64,000 bases of DNA from positions 5,952,611 through 6,016,610 of the forward strand of contig NC_056734.1 in NCBI RefSeq assembly GCF_019279795.1. Direction: 5' to 3'. The translations under genes were made by a program, and so were the position numbers. Origin of the DNA: Protopterus annectens. Lineage: Eukaryota; Chordata; Ceratodontiformes; Protopteridae. Below the pieces are notes generated by a model, which had not been told where the DNA came from, did not search any database, and worked only from the letters and a program-made list of their open reading frames with translations. This document shows, piece after piece, positions 1-11,290 of this stretch. The stretch's first letter is position 1, and each line of letters begins with the position of its first letter.

Positions 1-881
1 TTTCTGCTACAGACCTACTCTTTGCGATGATGTAGTCTCTTCACCCCAGTAGTGTCCATCTCAACAGCTAAGAAAAGGGCCCAGGTCTACATGAAGGCCT
101 TATATATTGCACAGTGGTTATATGTCACTGGCTAATGATAGTGCAGTTCAGCTGCTTTGGCTGCAATTAGCATTTCAGAACCACAGACTGGTTTGCAGGT
201 AATCACCTGCTGATGGGGAGCATGTTTAAAAGATAGGCAGCTAGCTATGGGGAACCATTCTATATGAGACCTTACTCACACAGAGCATGCCTTTGTAAAA
301 CATTACCAGACACACAGTTTAACAGAAGAGTACTGCCTCTAGCAGGTACATAACTGTTTTTTGTGTATGACAGGATTCCAATGGGAGGATAGAGGTATGG
401 GCAATATGAATTACAGCAGTAAGCTGGTCATAGACCCATGGCAATGACATATCAGTGATACCCTGCTGACATACACCTACAGGGTACATACAATACTCCA
501 AGGTTGCATTGTCTTTTGTCATTGTGGCACACTGCTGTTGTTGAACTGTCCCTTCATAGTGGTTGTAATAGCACACTGCTATTTGACTGGCACTAGTCTT
601 ATGACATATTATTGGGTGGTTGGCCTTAGTGGACACACCACCGTAGACTGGAGTGTTGAGTGTACGATCATACAGCAGAATTTCTCATGGTAAACAGAGA
701 AATACCTCATTATTGATGCTATCTCAGTTTGAGCCACACAACCTGTATGTTGCCACACTGTGGGGTATGACGTGTGTGCAAGCAGTGGATAGTATTGGCC
801 ATTTTGCCCTTGCTGTATCTGTAAACAGTGGATATCCACATATCTGATTCTGTAATGTGTTCCCCTTGAGCTGTCTTTCAG

Positions 882-3018
882 GAATTATGTACCACAGAAG
901 ACACCCACCCTCCTTGGATGCAGAGAATGAGATAATGTTGCAAGGACTAAGGCAGCATCATGACATCTGCTACCCAGAGGGAAACATAATAGGGAACAGT
1001 GGGCTGCATTGTGGTCAGACCTTGTCCATGATGCTATTTCCATGGGCCAGCAGGGCAGGACATATGAGCAGGTTCGACACTGGGAAACCAATATGATTAA
1101 TGCTGCATGTCAACAGGCAGTAGATAAAGCAAGGGATCATGCTGTCACTGGTGGAGGTTCTGTGGTATAACAACAACACTCAGCCACTTTAGAATTCCTG
1201 GCATACCTAGGCACATGTGACAGCTCCCAGGCATCCATCTCACCGTACATCGTGGAGGTGGGTGCCAGAGTTTTCACAGCTGAGGGGCATGCAGGTAAGC
1301 TTATTGTGATCAGGATTGTACTACTGTAGCAGTTAATGTGTTAGGCTGCAGATACTTTTATGTGGGGGTCAGGTTTTTGTTCCTTGGGGGGAGGTCAATC
1401 TCAGGTATACACTCATATGCATATTGGGACCAATACAACAAGTAATACAGTCGCTACTGTAAATGTGAGATATATGGATGTATTACCTTTTTGTGCTGCA
1501 ACATGCAGTGGTATTGACATTACCCCTCCCTCAACTTTTTACAGGTCTGTCAGGTATTGGCCAAGGCCATGGTCCTTCCCCTGGTAAGTATGACACTTGT
1601 TTTGTTAACCAACAATTATAGTCTGGTATGGTTAAGGGCCAGAATAATGCCCTGTGTACATGTAGTTATGTGTGTAAACAGCATAGGATGTTATTAGATG
1701 CCAGTCTGGACAAGGTACTTAAGGTTTTGAGAAGGGGTAGTCACAGGAGTGTAGTTAAGGTTTCAAGAAGGGGTAGTCACAGGCGTGTAGTACAGCAAAC
1801 AGACACACTTTGGCAGTTACTGTAAGAGAAGATAAGGCTACTGGTTTATATGAGGCAAGGAATCTAAAATGCCTTTTAAAACGCAACAGGTTGAAGGAAA
1901 ATACATTAGGCAGTGAAATATGTATTTCCATATAATTGTGAAGAGAATTGTACTGAGTTTTATGTGCTGTTTTTCAATTATAGTGTCATACTGAGTAAGT
2001 AAAGGGTAAATATAACTGGTCATGTTTGACGTGATTTACTTCAAGTGATGGTTATAAAGGTCCTGAGCTGAATTTGAATTGTGTTCGAAGGTAGTGCTTT
2101 GTGGAGGAAGGTGGTGAAGGAAGATATATGACAACTAATCCAGTTGTAGGTCTTTATTTTTATGAGTCTTGGATGCTTTTTGTACACAGTAGTGCAAGTA
2201 TTAATGTACTGCTTTTTTCATTCTTATTGCAAGTAACCATGGGGGTTGGAGTCTGTCCCCTACACAACCTGATGTCAGCATCTCCACAGACACTGATGAT
2301 GATGGCGGCCACAGTCAGGCACAGGTGGGGGAGTTTGGGGCTGAATCTGTCCCAGATAGGCTGTATGCTCACACATACCCCATCCCCGGAAGGCCACAGA
2401 TATTGGACAGTCAGAGGGTGGAGACATTGAACAAGAAAGTGTGGCAACTATGGCTCCAGTGAGTGTAGACTCCGGCCATAGCCAGAGAGCTGGTGAGTCC
2501 CACACAGGTGGATTGACAAAAGTGCTTGTAGGAGGCCTGCTGCCCATTCACAACCTGTTGCAGAAGGCACAGGAGCATTCTGAACAGAACACCAAGTGTA
2601 TGCCTAGGGTTATGGATGCTGCACAGTCAGACATCTCTGACAGCCTCCACCACATTGGGGACACCCTGGATCAGTTAACTGATGCAGTGGACAGGTGGTG
2701 GGCTGAGACAGTGTCTGTCTTGGACCATACATTGTGCTGCAATGTGTGGTTGGAGTTGAGCATCAGCCTCATGGACATAGGTCAGCAACCGCATCTGCTG
2801 AGAGTTCATGCAGCAGTGCACAGCCATGCTCCTGTAGTGGTAGTACATCCAGTGCTAGAGAGGGGAGTGTGCTGTCACCACCACAATGTGACAGGCCATG
2901 GGCTCATTGTCCTGGGAATTTCCATACTGGACACAGTCCCAGCAGACAGCAGTCACCATCAGGTACTAGCACTGCTTCTGACCTTGGGCTTGGAGGTGCC
3001 AGTGCAACTCAGAGCTAG
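882..3018 (+). pseudogene. Myb/SANT-like partner gene of Harbinger element 1 (three visible exons, decayed)
   Basis: Exon A spans 882-1294, with acceptor ctgtctttcag before it and donor GTAAGC after. It encodes a Myb/SANT-like start (RRHPPSLDAENEIMLQGL) continuing after a frameshift with EQWAALWSDLV, then a conserved TGGG motif (AVTGGGSVV) and an in-frame stop. A 39-base exon lies at 1545-1583 between an acag acceptor and a GTAAGT donor. The last exon starts near 2234. It has an acidic stretch (STDTDDDGGHSQAQ) and, after stops and frameshifts, an amphipathic C-terminal segment (DSLHHIGDTLDQLTDAVDRW). In this transposon class the Myb-like protein is known to bind DNA and help the transposase enter the nucleus. 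Exon limits are inferred from splice motifs and from the homologous copy at 48.4-50.3 kb. The gene is not functional as read. Confidence 0.65.
1721..1792. repeat. Two-copy 36-bp tandem repeat
   Basis: Two adjacent 36-base copies share GAAGGGGTAGTCACAGG and differ at a few positions. The repeat lies in an intron of the Myb-like gene, and I see no function for it. Confidence 0.85.
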
Positions 3019-3124
3019 TTCTCGTGTTTGGGGCCAGAGATGTTGAACTGTCAGCTCTACCATGTATGGTTCAAAGCTGTCCAACATACCCATGTGCAGG
3101 GCTACCACTGAGATTGACTGTTTT

Positions 3125-3327
<203 letters not shown>

Positions 3328-5029
3328 ATGTCAAATGCAGGTCACCTACAGACACACATTGTACCTCTCCATGGTGCATCTTAGATGCTTCCCCCTGACT
3401 CACACATGCTGTCTACCATGTGGGCCAGCCTAGGTCTCCTGCAGCCCCACACAGCACCCTGTTCAAGTGCTGATACCTGTGCCACATCCCTGTCATCCTT
3501 GACATTGATGCAGGAAAATGAAGGTATGTGTCTGATGCCCGGGATGACTATTTTACTTAACATGTACTTGTGTAATGCAGTGTTGGTTCACCATGCCACT
3601 TGTAGTGGTTAATGAGAGATACCGTATGCTGGCATTCGTCACGCGCACATCACATACATTTGTGTACCTTATATGGTCCTTATGTTGTATGTTGTTGAAT
3701 TGGCTGTATAGTTACACAATCACTGGTGTGACACAGGCCTGTTTATGTTTCTGTTACAGGAGTCTGTTGGGATAACCTATGAATACACAGTGGAAATAAC
3801 ACAGCACAGGATGACATGTCAGCACAGTGGACATATGTGGTTAGCAAGGTACAGCACTATAACTGCATGGGTCCATAGGTTCATATGTGTATAACAGGCT
3901 AACAAGGACAATATTGGCATTCAGCATACTCATGCATCCCTAATCTTTGAGAAGGTCTGCTACCCTTCATAAGTGCCACCAGGGTTTTGATGGAGATGAC
4001 GCATCTACATATATCCTGTGTCCATTACCAACAGTTGCCCAGCAACAGTTATGATTGCTGTGTTCTGCACCCCAATGTGTAACCTGCACATGATGTGTGA
4101 CACAGCAGATGTGTGCATGGCATGCATGGGGGACCTGTTTCATGTAGGGTGTACTGCCTGTGTTACATATCTGTCTCACTAGCATGTACTATGCATGCCA
4201 CACTGCTGTTATTGTTGTGTAGCACAGGTGACACATGTGTTAGTCCTGTTATGGATACATGAGAGTTACACAGTGGGAACTTACACCTCCCTGTATGGAG
4301 CCATACAAATCTCTTTCAAAGCATTTCAGAGACAGTCTACACATGTACAGTTCTGACATGGACTCCATAGGACATGTTTTCTACAAATGTGTAGTGGTAT
4401 AGGTTGGAGCCTATGTGACTGCTACAGTTGTACGATATGCCTGTGTAGTGACATGGCAAGGGTGACATTGCACACAGTGATAGCTGTGATGACTGCCATA
4501 TTCAGTATACCAGTGCCAGTCTGGGAAGTATATCCCAAACCTGTCAGTATTGGTGTACAAAAGTGAATGCATCCACATCTTTCTAACCAGTGATAGTCGA
4601 AGGCTACAGTACTCCCTGTGTTCAATCCATAAATCCCATGGTTCTGTAACATATTGTACAATGCTCTAGCAGGCTCACACAAATGCATGGCTACATTGTG
4701 GCTAACACCACTTCCAATCAGTGTGTAGAGGACATGCCAAGGCACGCACGTAGTGCATGTTGGCTGTATGTAGGTGTGAACACTTACTTATGTAATGGTA
4801 CATACTACAGATCACAGTATGGGGTGCACACAACTCACCTCATGTTGGCTAGTACTATCATTTTAGGACATATTATGCTTGATGACATATGTAGGCCTTG
4901 TTGTGGTCAGTCCCTTGGGGGGCTACATCACCTGCTACAAATAAAACACTGCAAAACCCTAAATATGTCTAGGTTACCAAGGTTATGCCATATGGATATA
5001 TACACAAGCACCAAGGGGGCTGGAATGAA
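3328..5029. other. Non-coding interior of Harbinger element 1
   Basis: No gene is recognised. This stretch is Harbinger interior, partly matching element 3 near 50.65-51.45 kb (the shared GTCACCNACAGACAC stretch and the CCACATCCCTG stretch). Short open frames lack any family signature. The left breakpoint of the 10-kb duplication (3,584) falls here. Confidence 0.6.
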
Positions 5030-5276
5030 ACTAGAACCCCTACCTATCTAGTTGTATGCACTATAGACCACAGTACTTATTGCATACATCATGGCCTACA
5101 TCTGACATTATGCTGTCAGCTGGTAGTCATAAGGTGGCTGCCATCATCAGGCCTGGTTGAGGAGGACAGTGTGGAAGCTAGCAGCAAGTTTCAGGGTCAA
5201 AACGTGTATAGCCATTGCAGCTGGATAGCCCATGAGGGCATGTCCATTCATTTACAGGGAGATACACACACACACA

Positions 5277-5345
<69 letters not shown>

Positions 5346-5440
5346 CAAGTGGGCTGGAGTGAGATTAGAGCCCCTACCTATCTAGTCTTATACCCTATAG
5401 ATCACAGTACTTATTGCACATGCACAATTTAAGTCTGTTG
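5030..5440 (-). repeat. Tandem internal repeat units with tRNA-like B box, separated by (CA)n
   Basis: Two units start near 5,030 and 5,375. Each contains CCTACCTATCTAGT-N-TATRC and CAGTACTTATTGCA. On the minus strand each reads as a tRNA-like tail with a B-box-like motif (ggctctaatctca or ggttctagtttca). Element 3 carries three related units (51,478, 51,733, 52,045), so this is an ancestral tandem feature of the transposon. Acting as a Pol III promoter relic is inference. Confidence 0.6.
5265..5342. repeat. (CA)n microsatellite
   Basis: Pure CA repeat between the two tRNA-like units, with a CTCA interruption near its start. The matching tract in copy 2 is 12 bases longer. Confidence 0.97.
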
Positions 5441-5449
5441 TATTGTGAT

Positions 5450-6643
5450 TGCAGGCACAGTACTTGTGCATTACACAAACTAGGCCTGTATTGACCAGCA
5501 TCTGTGGCCTGCAGTGTGATATTGCTTCATACTGTTATTTGCATGCAGTGTCCTAGCAGTGGGATAACTATAATTATCCTAGCTATGTGTACAGTTACCA
5601 GCATTGCCATATGTGGCATACCTGTGGGCAGGGACAGGTTGCCCTGTCCATACATGTGTTGACAACATTATACATTACAGCATCTGCTGATATATGTAGG
5701 TTTACATGGTGACATCCAGCAGGCACAGGGGTCTGTGGGTAAGTGGAATTTGTATGGTTGCACCCTTAGCTTGGATCCTTTGAGCAACAGTATGGCTGTG
5801 TGGTAGTGGAGATTTACACACCATTCTTAGTGTATGTCAGACAATACAGACATCCACACACATATTTCTGTATATAACAGGGATATGTATATATAACTGT
5901 AGTCACTTGTGTGTATGATATGTATATGTGTTATGTAGATATATGGGGGTATGTATCATTTTAATAGATATAGCTATATATATCAGTACATATGTATTTG
6001 TCACTACATTGCAATAGATATACTATGCATGTGAAAGAGAGATAGCGACAGATGGATACATATACGTATATATGTCTGTATAGACATTTATATGTAACAG
6101 ATCACTTTGATGAAGTGGAAACAGGATTGTGCTCATTTTAATTAGGTGTATGGGCATGCCCAGTGGGGACTGTCAGTACTAATAAGGTGACTCCAGTCCA
6201 CACCTACCTCTACTTCAGTCCAGGATTTTGTATGTTACAACAGTAACATCTGCCCCTGTTTCTGCAGTACTGCACTTCACTAAAACTGTCCACAGTTTTC
6301 CCCAGCTGTCTGCTGTACTTAATCTGTGACTGTGGTTAGTAATGTTACACCACTAACAGACTGACAGTCTGGATATCTCTCTACTGTCCTGATTTCCACA
6401 GAATGTCCAGAGTTTTGCCTCATATGTTTGGTCTACTCCTCATACATTTGTGGTCTTCTGGTGAAGTATTGAATATTGATATCACTACATTATACTAATT
6501 ACAGACAAACATTTATGTTGCAGACATTATATCCTTCAGAACATATGTAATAATGCAACACCTTTACTTCCAGTGACTTTCTAGGTTTATGGGGACAATA
6601 TTTGAAATCTGACCCTATGTTTGGCCCTATGTACCCCACTCTT
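5450..6643. other. Non-coding Harbinger interior, AT-rich with short TATATA runs
   Basis: No gene is recognised. 5,880-6,090 is rich in imperfect TATATA/GTATAT runs. 6,100-6,640 aligns by eye with 52,800-53,540 of element 3 (shared GCATGCCCAGTG and CCTACCT blocks), showing it belongs to the transposon backbone. Confidence 0.6.
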
Positions 6644-6723
6644 AGGTTCATGGGTTCATAGGTAGGTACTAAGCTATCGGCCCAAAGGCCTATGTAAGCA
6701 TAGCCAACAAGGTTCTCTGGCTT

Positions 6724-8706
6724 TCACCTCCCAAGGATGCTATTTACCTGTGCTCCTGCTGAGCAGGGCCACCAAAGTGATTCCCGGGTGAATTTCCTAT
6801 TACCCATCCACTCATCAAAATTTTTCTTGAAGAATGCTAGTGAGGAACTCTGCTTGACATAGACAGGTAGCTTGTTCCAGAGTATGGGAAGTCTCTGGGA
6901 CAGGAATATATCCCTCCAGCATGTTCTGTTAATTGTAATGATGAGGTTTAGGTCTCTAGAGCATGTGGCTCTGAGGGCTTGGGATTTCCTTAGGTGTAGC
7001 ATGTCCAACAGCTCTGGGTTTGACATAGCTTTGCATGTTAGGCAGAGATCACCTCATAGGCGATATGCTACGGAGTAAAGCTGGAGTTTTTTGAGGTGGT
7101 CAGCACAGGGCATCTGAGTCCTGTAATCCTCTTTGTGGGATATTTTTGTGGCCTTTCCAGCTGCTGTAGATGTCTTGTAAGGTACATTCCAAAAGGGGGA
7201 TTGTACTCTATAATGAGTCTTATGAGAGCTGAGTAGAGGGAGACAATGACCTCTTTTTTCCTGAATGAGAACCTTTTCATGATGAGGTGTGCCACGTAGA
7301 AGGATTTACTGATTACTGTAGTGATGTGGTTATCAAAGGAGAGGCTACTGTCCACTTGAGTCCCGAGGTCTTTTATCACACTTTCGGTGTTAAGTGGGTT
7401 GCCGCCTATGTGGTAGTTCATAGGTACAGATTTTTTACCAAAGGGGATGACAATGCACTTTTTGGCATTGAGCTTGAGTCCATGGCTCTGACACCAGGCA
7501 TCAGCCTCAGTGAGGCCCTTTGGTAGGATGTCCACATTGTTTTAGGACTCGACTATGGCACCCAGTTTGCAGTCATCTGTGAACTTCATCAGCCAGAGGC
7601 CCTCTGTGTTAGCCCGTACTTCAGAGAAGTAAATCTCAAACAGGAGAGGACCCATGACTGAGCCCTGTGGTACTCCACTTGTCACGGGTTTGATGTCAGA
7701 TTTGAAGTCTGCAATTTTTACAGTGTCGGTTCTGTCAGTCAGCCAGTTGGTAACCCATCGTATGACATATGGATTTATACCCAATTTGGTGAGTTTATAT
7801 ATGATGCCAAATGGGGGATGGTATCAAAAGCCTTGTCGAGGTCAAGATAGGCTGTGTGAACTGCCTTACCCTCGTCCATGGCTTTGTTGACTGTTTCAAA
7901 GAAGTTGATCAGGTTCAAGAGACCTGATCTGCCCTTCACAAACCCAAACTGGGTGGAGTCCAGAATTTGGAGCTTACCAATATCTTTGTTTATGAGTTCC
8001 ATGATGATATGTTCCATGACCTTGTAAACCAGGCTTGTCAGGCTAATAGGATGATAGTTCCTGGGGTTCATGGTGGCACCTCCTTTGTGGAGTGGTACAA
8101 CTGTTGCTGTGCACCATTCAGTGGGTACAAAGCCTTCCGTGAGGCTATGACTGAACATGGTGCTTAGGTGGGGGGCCAGTTCATTCTGGAGTTCGTGTAG
8201 AAAGCAGCCAGGGATATTGTCCAGTCCCATGGATGCTGTGTTCTTGTCTTTGGATTGTGCATTTTTTACCTGTTCAGTTGTAATTGCAGGGCCACTGCAT
8301 TCTACCGGTATGGATATTGGTCCTTTAGGGGGTGAGGGGTAAAGTTAGCACTGAACCTATCAGCTAGGATGTTAGCAATATCTGTTGGTTCATTGATTTT
8401 TCTGCCATTTTGCTGTAACTCAAAGCAGATCTGAGTGTTGCCATTGAGATTCTTGACATAGCTATAGAATGTTTTGTGGTTGTCCTTTGAGTCAGTGGCA
8501 ATCTTGTTTTCATAGTTTGCTTTGTAGGATTTTATGAGGGATCTCAGCTTTTTGCTGAGGCTGACCAGGGAGCTCCTCCACTTGTAGGATTTTACTCTCT
8601 TTGCAACAGTTTCTTCCTTCTGTTTGTTTATAGCAGGGGACCACCAGATTGATTTCCTTTTTTTAGATGACTGTGTCTTGGTTCTATTAGGGATAACACA
8701 GTCCAT
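6724..8706 (-). pseudogene. CR1-A ORF2 reverse transcriptase and C-terminal domain
   Basis: Reverse transcriptase for target-primed integration. Motifs on the minus strand: a basic linker (NRTKTQSSKKRKSIWWSPAI), GLDNIPGCFL, RNYHPISLTSLVYKVMEHII, QFGFVKGRS, AYLDLDKAFDTIPH (first catalytic Asp), SGVPQGSVMGPLLFEIYF, KFTDDCKLG (catalytic Asp pair), KLNAKKCIVIPFGK, and the C-terminal CWRDIFLSQRLPILWNKLP. Frames shift near 7,780 and 8,310, and stops lie near 7,541 and 7,060. The catalytic residues are all present but the frame is broken, so this is a relic. Some breaks are absent in copy 2. Confidence 0.9.
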
Positions 8707-8755
8707 GCATCCATGTAGGTGCTTATAGAGTGTGTTGGTGTAAGATTTGGCAGTG

Positions 8756-8910
8756 GTTCATAGGTTCATAGGTTAGTACTAGGCTAACTGCCCTCATGGG
8801 CCTTTTTTAAGCCTAGCCAATTACCCCATGTCAGAATCAAACCCTGTACCTTGTATTTCTATGGTAAGCACCTTAACCATTATGCCAACCTCCTACCCAA
8901 CTGTATTGTC
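8756..8910 (-). mobile_element. tRNA-head SINE with CR1-type tail, inserted in CR1-A
   Basis: On the minus strand a tRNA-like head starts near 8,910, with A-box-like GGCATAATGGTTAAGG and B-box-like GGGTTTGATTCTG. It is followed by a tail (GCCTAGTACTAACCTATG then octamers) that matches the CR1 3' end. It splits the endonuclease-RT linker of CR1-A, since the linker continues on both sides. SINEs sharing the 3' end of a partner LINE are a known way to borrow its machinery. I found no clear target duplication. Confidence 0.7.
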
Positions 8911-8925
8911 CATCTGCATGGGTGT

Positions 8926-9699
8926 CGTGAAGTTGGCTACTTCTGTCTTAAGGACCACAAAGTTGGCTTTGGAGAAATTTTTACAGTGGTTTCTTTACTG
9001 GGGTGGGGGTGGGATGTGGATATCTATGGTGATTAGTTTATGGTCGGCTCTGACCAACAAGGAGATGACTTCAGGTGTGGAGCACCTGTCACTCATGTTG
9101 GTAATTACTTGATCTAGGATATTATTGCTCCTGGTAGGGGTGTGGATAAGTTGATCCAGGGCGTTGGAGTTTATGAATTCTAGGAAACATTGTGGAAAGG
9201 AGTTGGTACAAGAGTAGTTTTCTCAGTTAATGGTGGGGTAGTTGAATTTTCCCATTATTAGGGTATTAGGTTAGACCCTGATATTCTCTATTATATCAAG
9301 AAAAGAGTAGTGGGAATCCTGGGGCATGTTGGGGGATCTGTAGCAAGCTACAATATGGATTGCAGTTTTGCCCAGAGTTAGTTGCACTTGGATAATTTTG
9401 GATGCATTATGTTGGGTAACTAGTCTGGAGGTGTGGTTATCCTTAATGAATATGAACACACCTCTGCCCTTGGTGTTCTGGTCCTGGTTTGATGGCCAAA
9501 AGGTATGGTATGAGTTATATCCTGGTAATGCAGGGGTGCTGTCTGGAGCCTTGAACCAGTTTTCAGTCACTGCACAGATATCGTCGATATTCTCCATTTT
9601 ATTGAGTACCTCTAGTGAGTGCATTTTGAGGTTTAGGCTTCTAGCGTTGAGTAGCATTACCCTCAGTTTTTGCTTGCCTGTATCAGTTATGGTGGTCAT
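8926..9699 (-). pseudogene. CR1-A ORF2 endonuclease domain
   Basis: An exonuclease-endonuclease-phosphatase fold endonuclease, the enzyme that nicks target DNA in CR1 elements. Visible motifs in order are LLNARSLNLK, ICAVTENWFK (metal-binding Glu), RGVFIFIKD, ACYRSPN, then after a stop near 9,271 IMGKFNYP and RADHKLITI (Asp-His). The usual GDFN Asp position reads GKFN, a lost catalytic-loop residue. One in-frame stop separates the first 142 codons from the rest. The start at 9,699 (MTTITDTGK) follows the remnant ORF1 end, as in CR1-B. Confidence 0.85.
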
Positions 9700-9837
9700 T
9701 TTGTTTTGAACCTTGCCTAAAAAGGCACTATAGGGGCGGCAAGAGCCTTACTGGCTTTGTCCAGATTTCTTGCAGTAAGAGGTAAGGCAGTCTGTGAAAA
9801 CACCAACATAGTACTAGCTCACATGCAAAAGATGTGA

Positions 9838-9905
9838 GTAAATCCAGATTAGAGCCATCAACACCATTACCCATGCTAGCTTCCCTAGTCCACTGAGCCA
9901 TTCAG
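9838..9905 (-). repeat. tRNA-like SINE head fragment
   Basis: The minus strand has A-box-like TGGCTCAGTGGACTAG and B-box-like GGCTCTAATCTGG at tRNA-like spacing. It lies just beyond the truncated 5' end of CR1-A. No cloverleaf is claimed. Confidence 0.45.
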
Positions 9906-10537
9906 GTCACCAGACAGAGAGGAGACATTCATAACGCAATCAATAGCATAAATATCTACATTGTTATCCCGCGTGAGGCAAGACATACAATGGTGTGAGC
10001 AATATCTGTGTTACAGCCCTGAGATTGCCTAGTCCACTGATATGCCATAGGTGATTTCCTGTTAAAGCAGTTGTATGGTACTCTGCTGTGCTGAGGGTGG
10101 GGAAACAATGGCATATGATCTGCTGGGATATACAGTAGTCCAAATATCATATGAGCCCACTGCTTACCATCTCCCTTGACTGATGTAGTGAATATTCCAA
10201 CCCTGAGGCATAGTGACTATTAAAGAACACATACTATTGGACTGGGTGCCTGTAGTCCCATGTGGATATTTCATCTGTCCAATTAGCCCAGTATATTTCC
10301 TCGCATAACAATAGCAGATCCATACATATGCTATATTATAGTAATCCTTAAAATTAGTGTGCAGCTTAGAGACTTATCTTGCGAATGCAGTGGTTGAGAG
10401 ACCTGTAGTTCAGGGATGACTCTGTGCGATCCAAACAGTTCACAACCAAAACAATGCTAGGTACAGGTTGTGTGGGTTGCCTGGCATCAACATGTGTACT
10501 ATATGTATGTAAGTAGGAGTAATGTGACAGTTTCTAG
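9906..10537. other. Non-coding Harbinger backbone downstream of transposase
   Basis: No gene is recognised. It aligns in patches with 54,570-55,100 of element 3 (CAGCAG-RTC-TATACATATG block). It probably includes the 3' flank of the transposase gene. Confidence 0.55.
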
Positions 10538-11290
10538 GGCCCTAGGTTGTCACTGAATGTGCTATGTGTTGTCTCTTAACCAATGTCAGGTGTACTGGGC
10601 ATACTTACGCCTGCCTACAGGGACATCATCAGGGGTTCCTCTTCTGAGTTCTCTTGTGAGTGTGGCTGTGGTGACCTAGGCACTGGTGGGGACTGTGCAT
10701 ACCTTCCTTTGCTGATCCTGTTGCAGCTGTTTCCACAGGATCATATTGTGTAGCATGGCACATACTGTGAACATATGTGCACATGTGGGTGGAGAGTACT
10801 GTAGGGCTCCACCAGATATATCAAGGCACTGGAACCATGACTTAAGCAGCCCAAACACACTTTCTATGATATTCCTAGTTTGTGTGTGTGCCTCATTATG
10901 GCATTCTTCTGTGGGTGTGTGCATTACTGATGGGTGTTATCATCAACAGTTCCAGGGCATGGACAGCATACCCCAGTAAATGGTGATGTGGGATGTTCCC
11001 CCTAGCAAACATCTGGTACAGCTGTGATGTGTGCCAGATATGGGAGTCATGATAACTGCCAAGGCTGCCCGCAAACACATTCATGATAATGTCCTGGGCA
11101 TTGGACATGACCTGGCAGTTGATGGAGTGGTACCCCTTGCGGTTGACATAGACTCTACCCTTCTCATCGGGTGGTGCCTTGATTTGTACATAAGTGCAGT
11201 CTATGGTACCCAGCACTTCAGGGTAGTGTGCTACATGGTAGAAGTGTTGCATATTGCTTGTCCTTGCCTCAGGGGTGAGGGGAAAATAAA
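10538..11290 (-). pseudogene. Harbinger (HARBI1-like) DDE transposase, copy 1, truncated and frameshifted
   Basis: DDE-superfamily nuclease, which cuts and joins the transposon ends. Minus-strand motifs: EVLGTIDCTYVQIKAP (first catalytic Asp), VYVNRKGYHSINCQV, GSLGSYHDSHIW (second Asp), then after a frameshift NEAHTQTRNIIESVFGLL (catalytic Glu), followed by GGALQYSP and an acidic tail. The N-terminal helix-turn-helix part is missing because homology ends near 11,290. The frame shifts once near 10,910 in both copies. Copy 1 has four further 1-base homopolymer deletions around 10,605-10,707 relative to copy 2 that break its C-terminus. Confidence 0.85.

Larger units (their letters stand above)
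6644..9770 (-). mobile_element. CR1-A: CR1-clade non-LTR retrotransposon, 5'-truncated
   Basis: A minus-strand LINE with an apurinic-type endonuclease followed by reverse transcriptase and a C-terminal domain. Its 3' end (low coordinates) has no poly(A) but carries tandem octamers of the AACCTATG type, the ending style known for CR1. At its 5' end (about 9,770) only the last few codons of ORF1 remain (LAAPIVPF, compare LASLIVPF in CR1-B), so it is truncated just inside ORF1. It is interrupted by a SINE at 8,756-8,910. It is inserted in Harbinger element 1 in the same orientation as the transposase. Confidence 0.9.

Noticed and set aside
2441..3046. 201-codon plus-strand open frame as a host gene
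   Set aside because: It overlaps the last Myb-like exon, switches away from the frame matching element 3, and runs through stops of the conserved frame. It is part of a decayed transposon gene.
9368..9709. 113-codon plus-strand frame (and duplicate at 19,651-19,992)
   Set aside because: It is antisense to the CR1-A endonuclease, whose motifs are clear on the minus strand.
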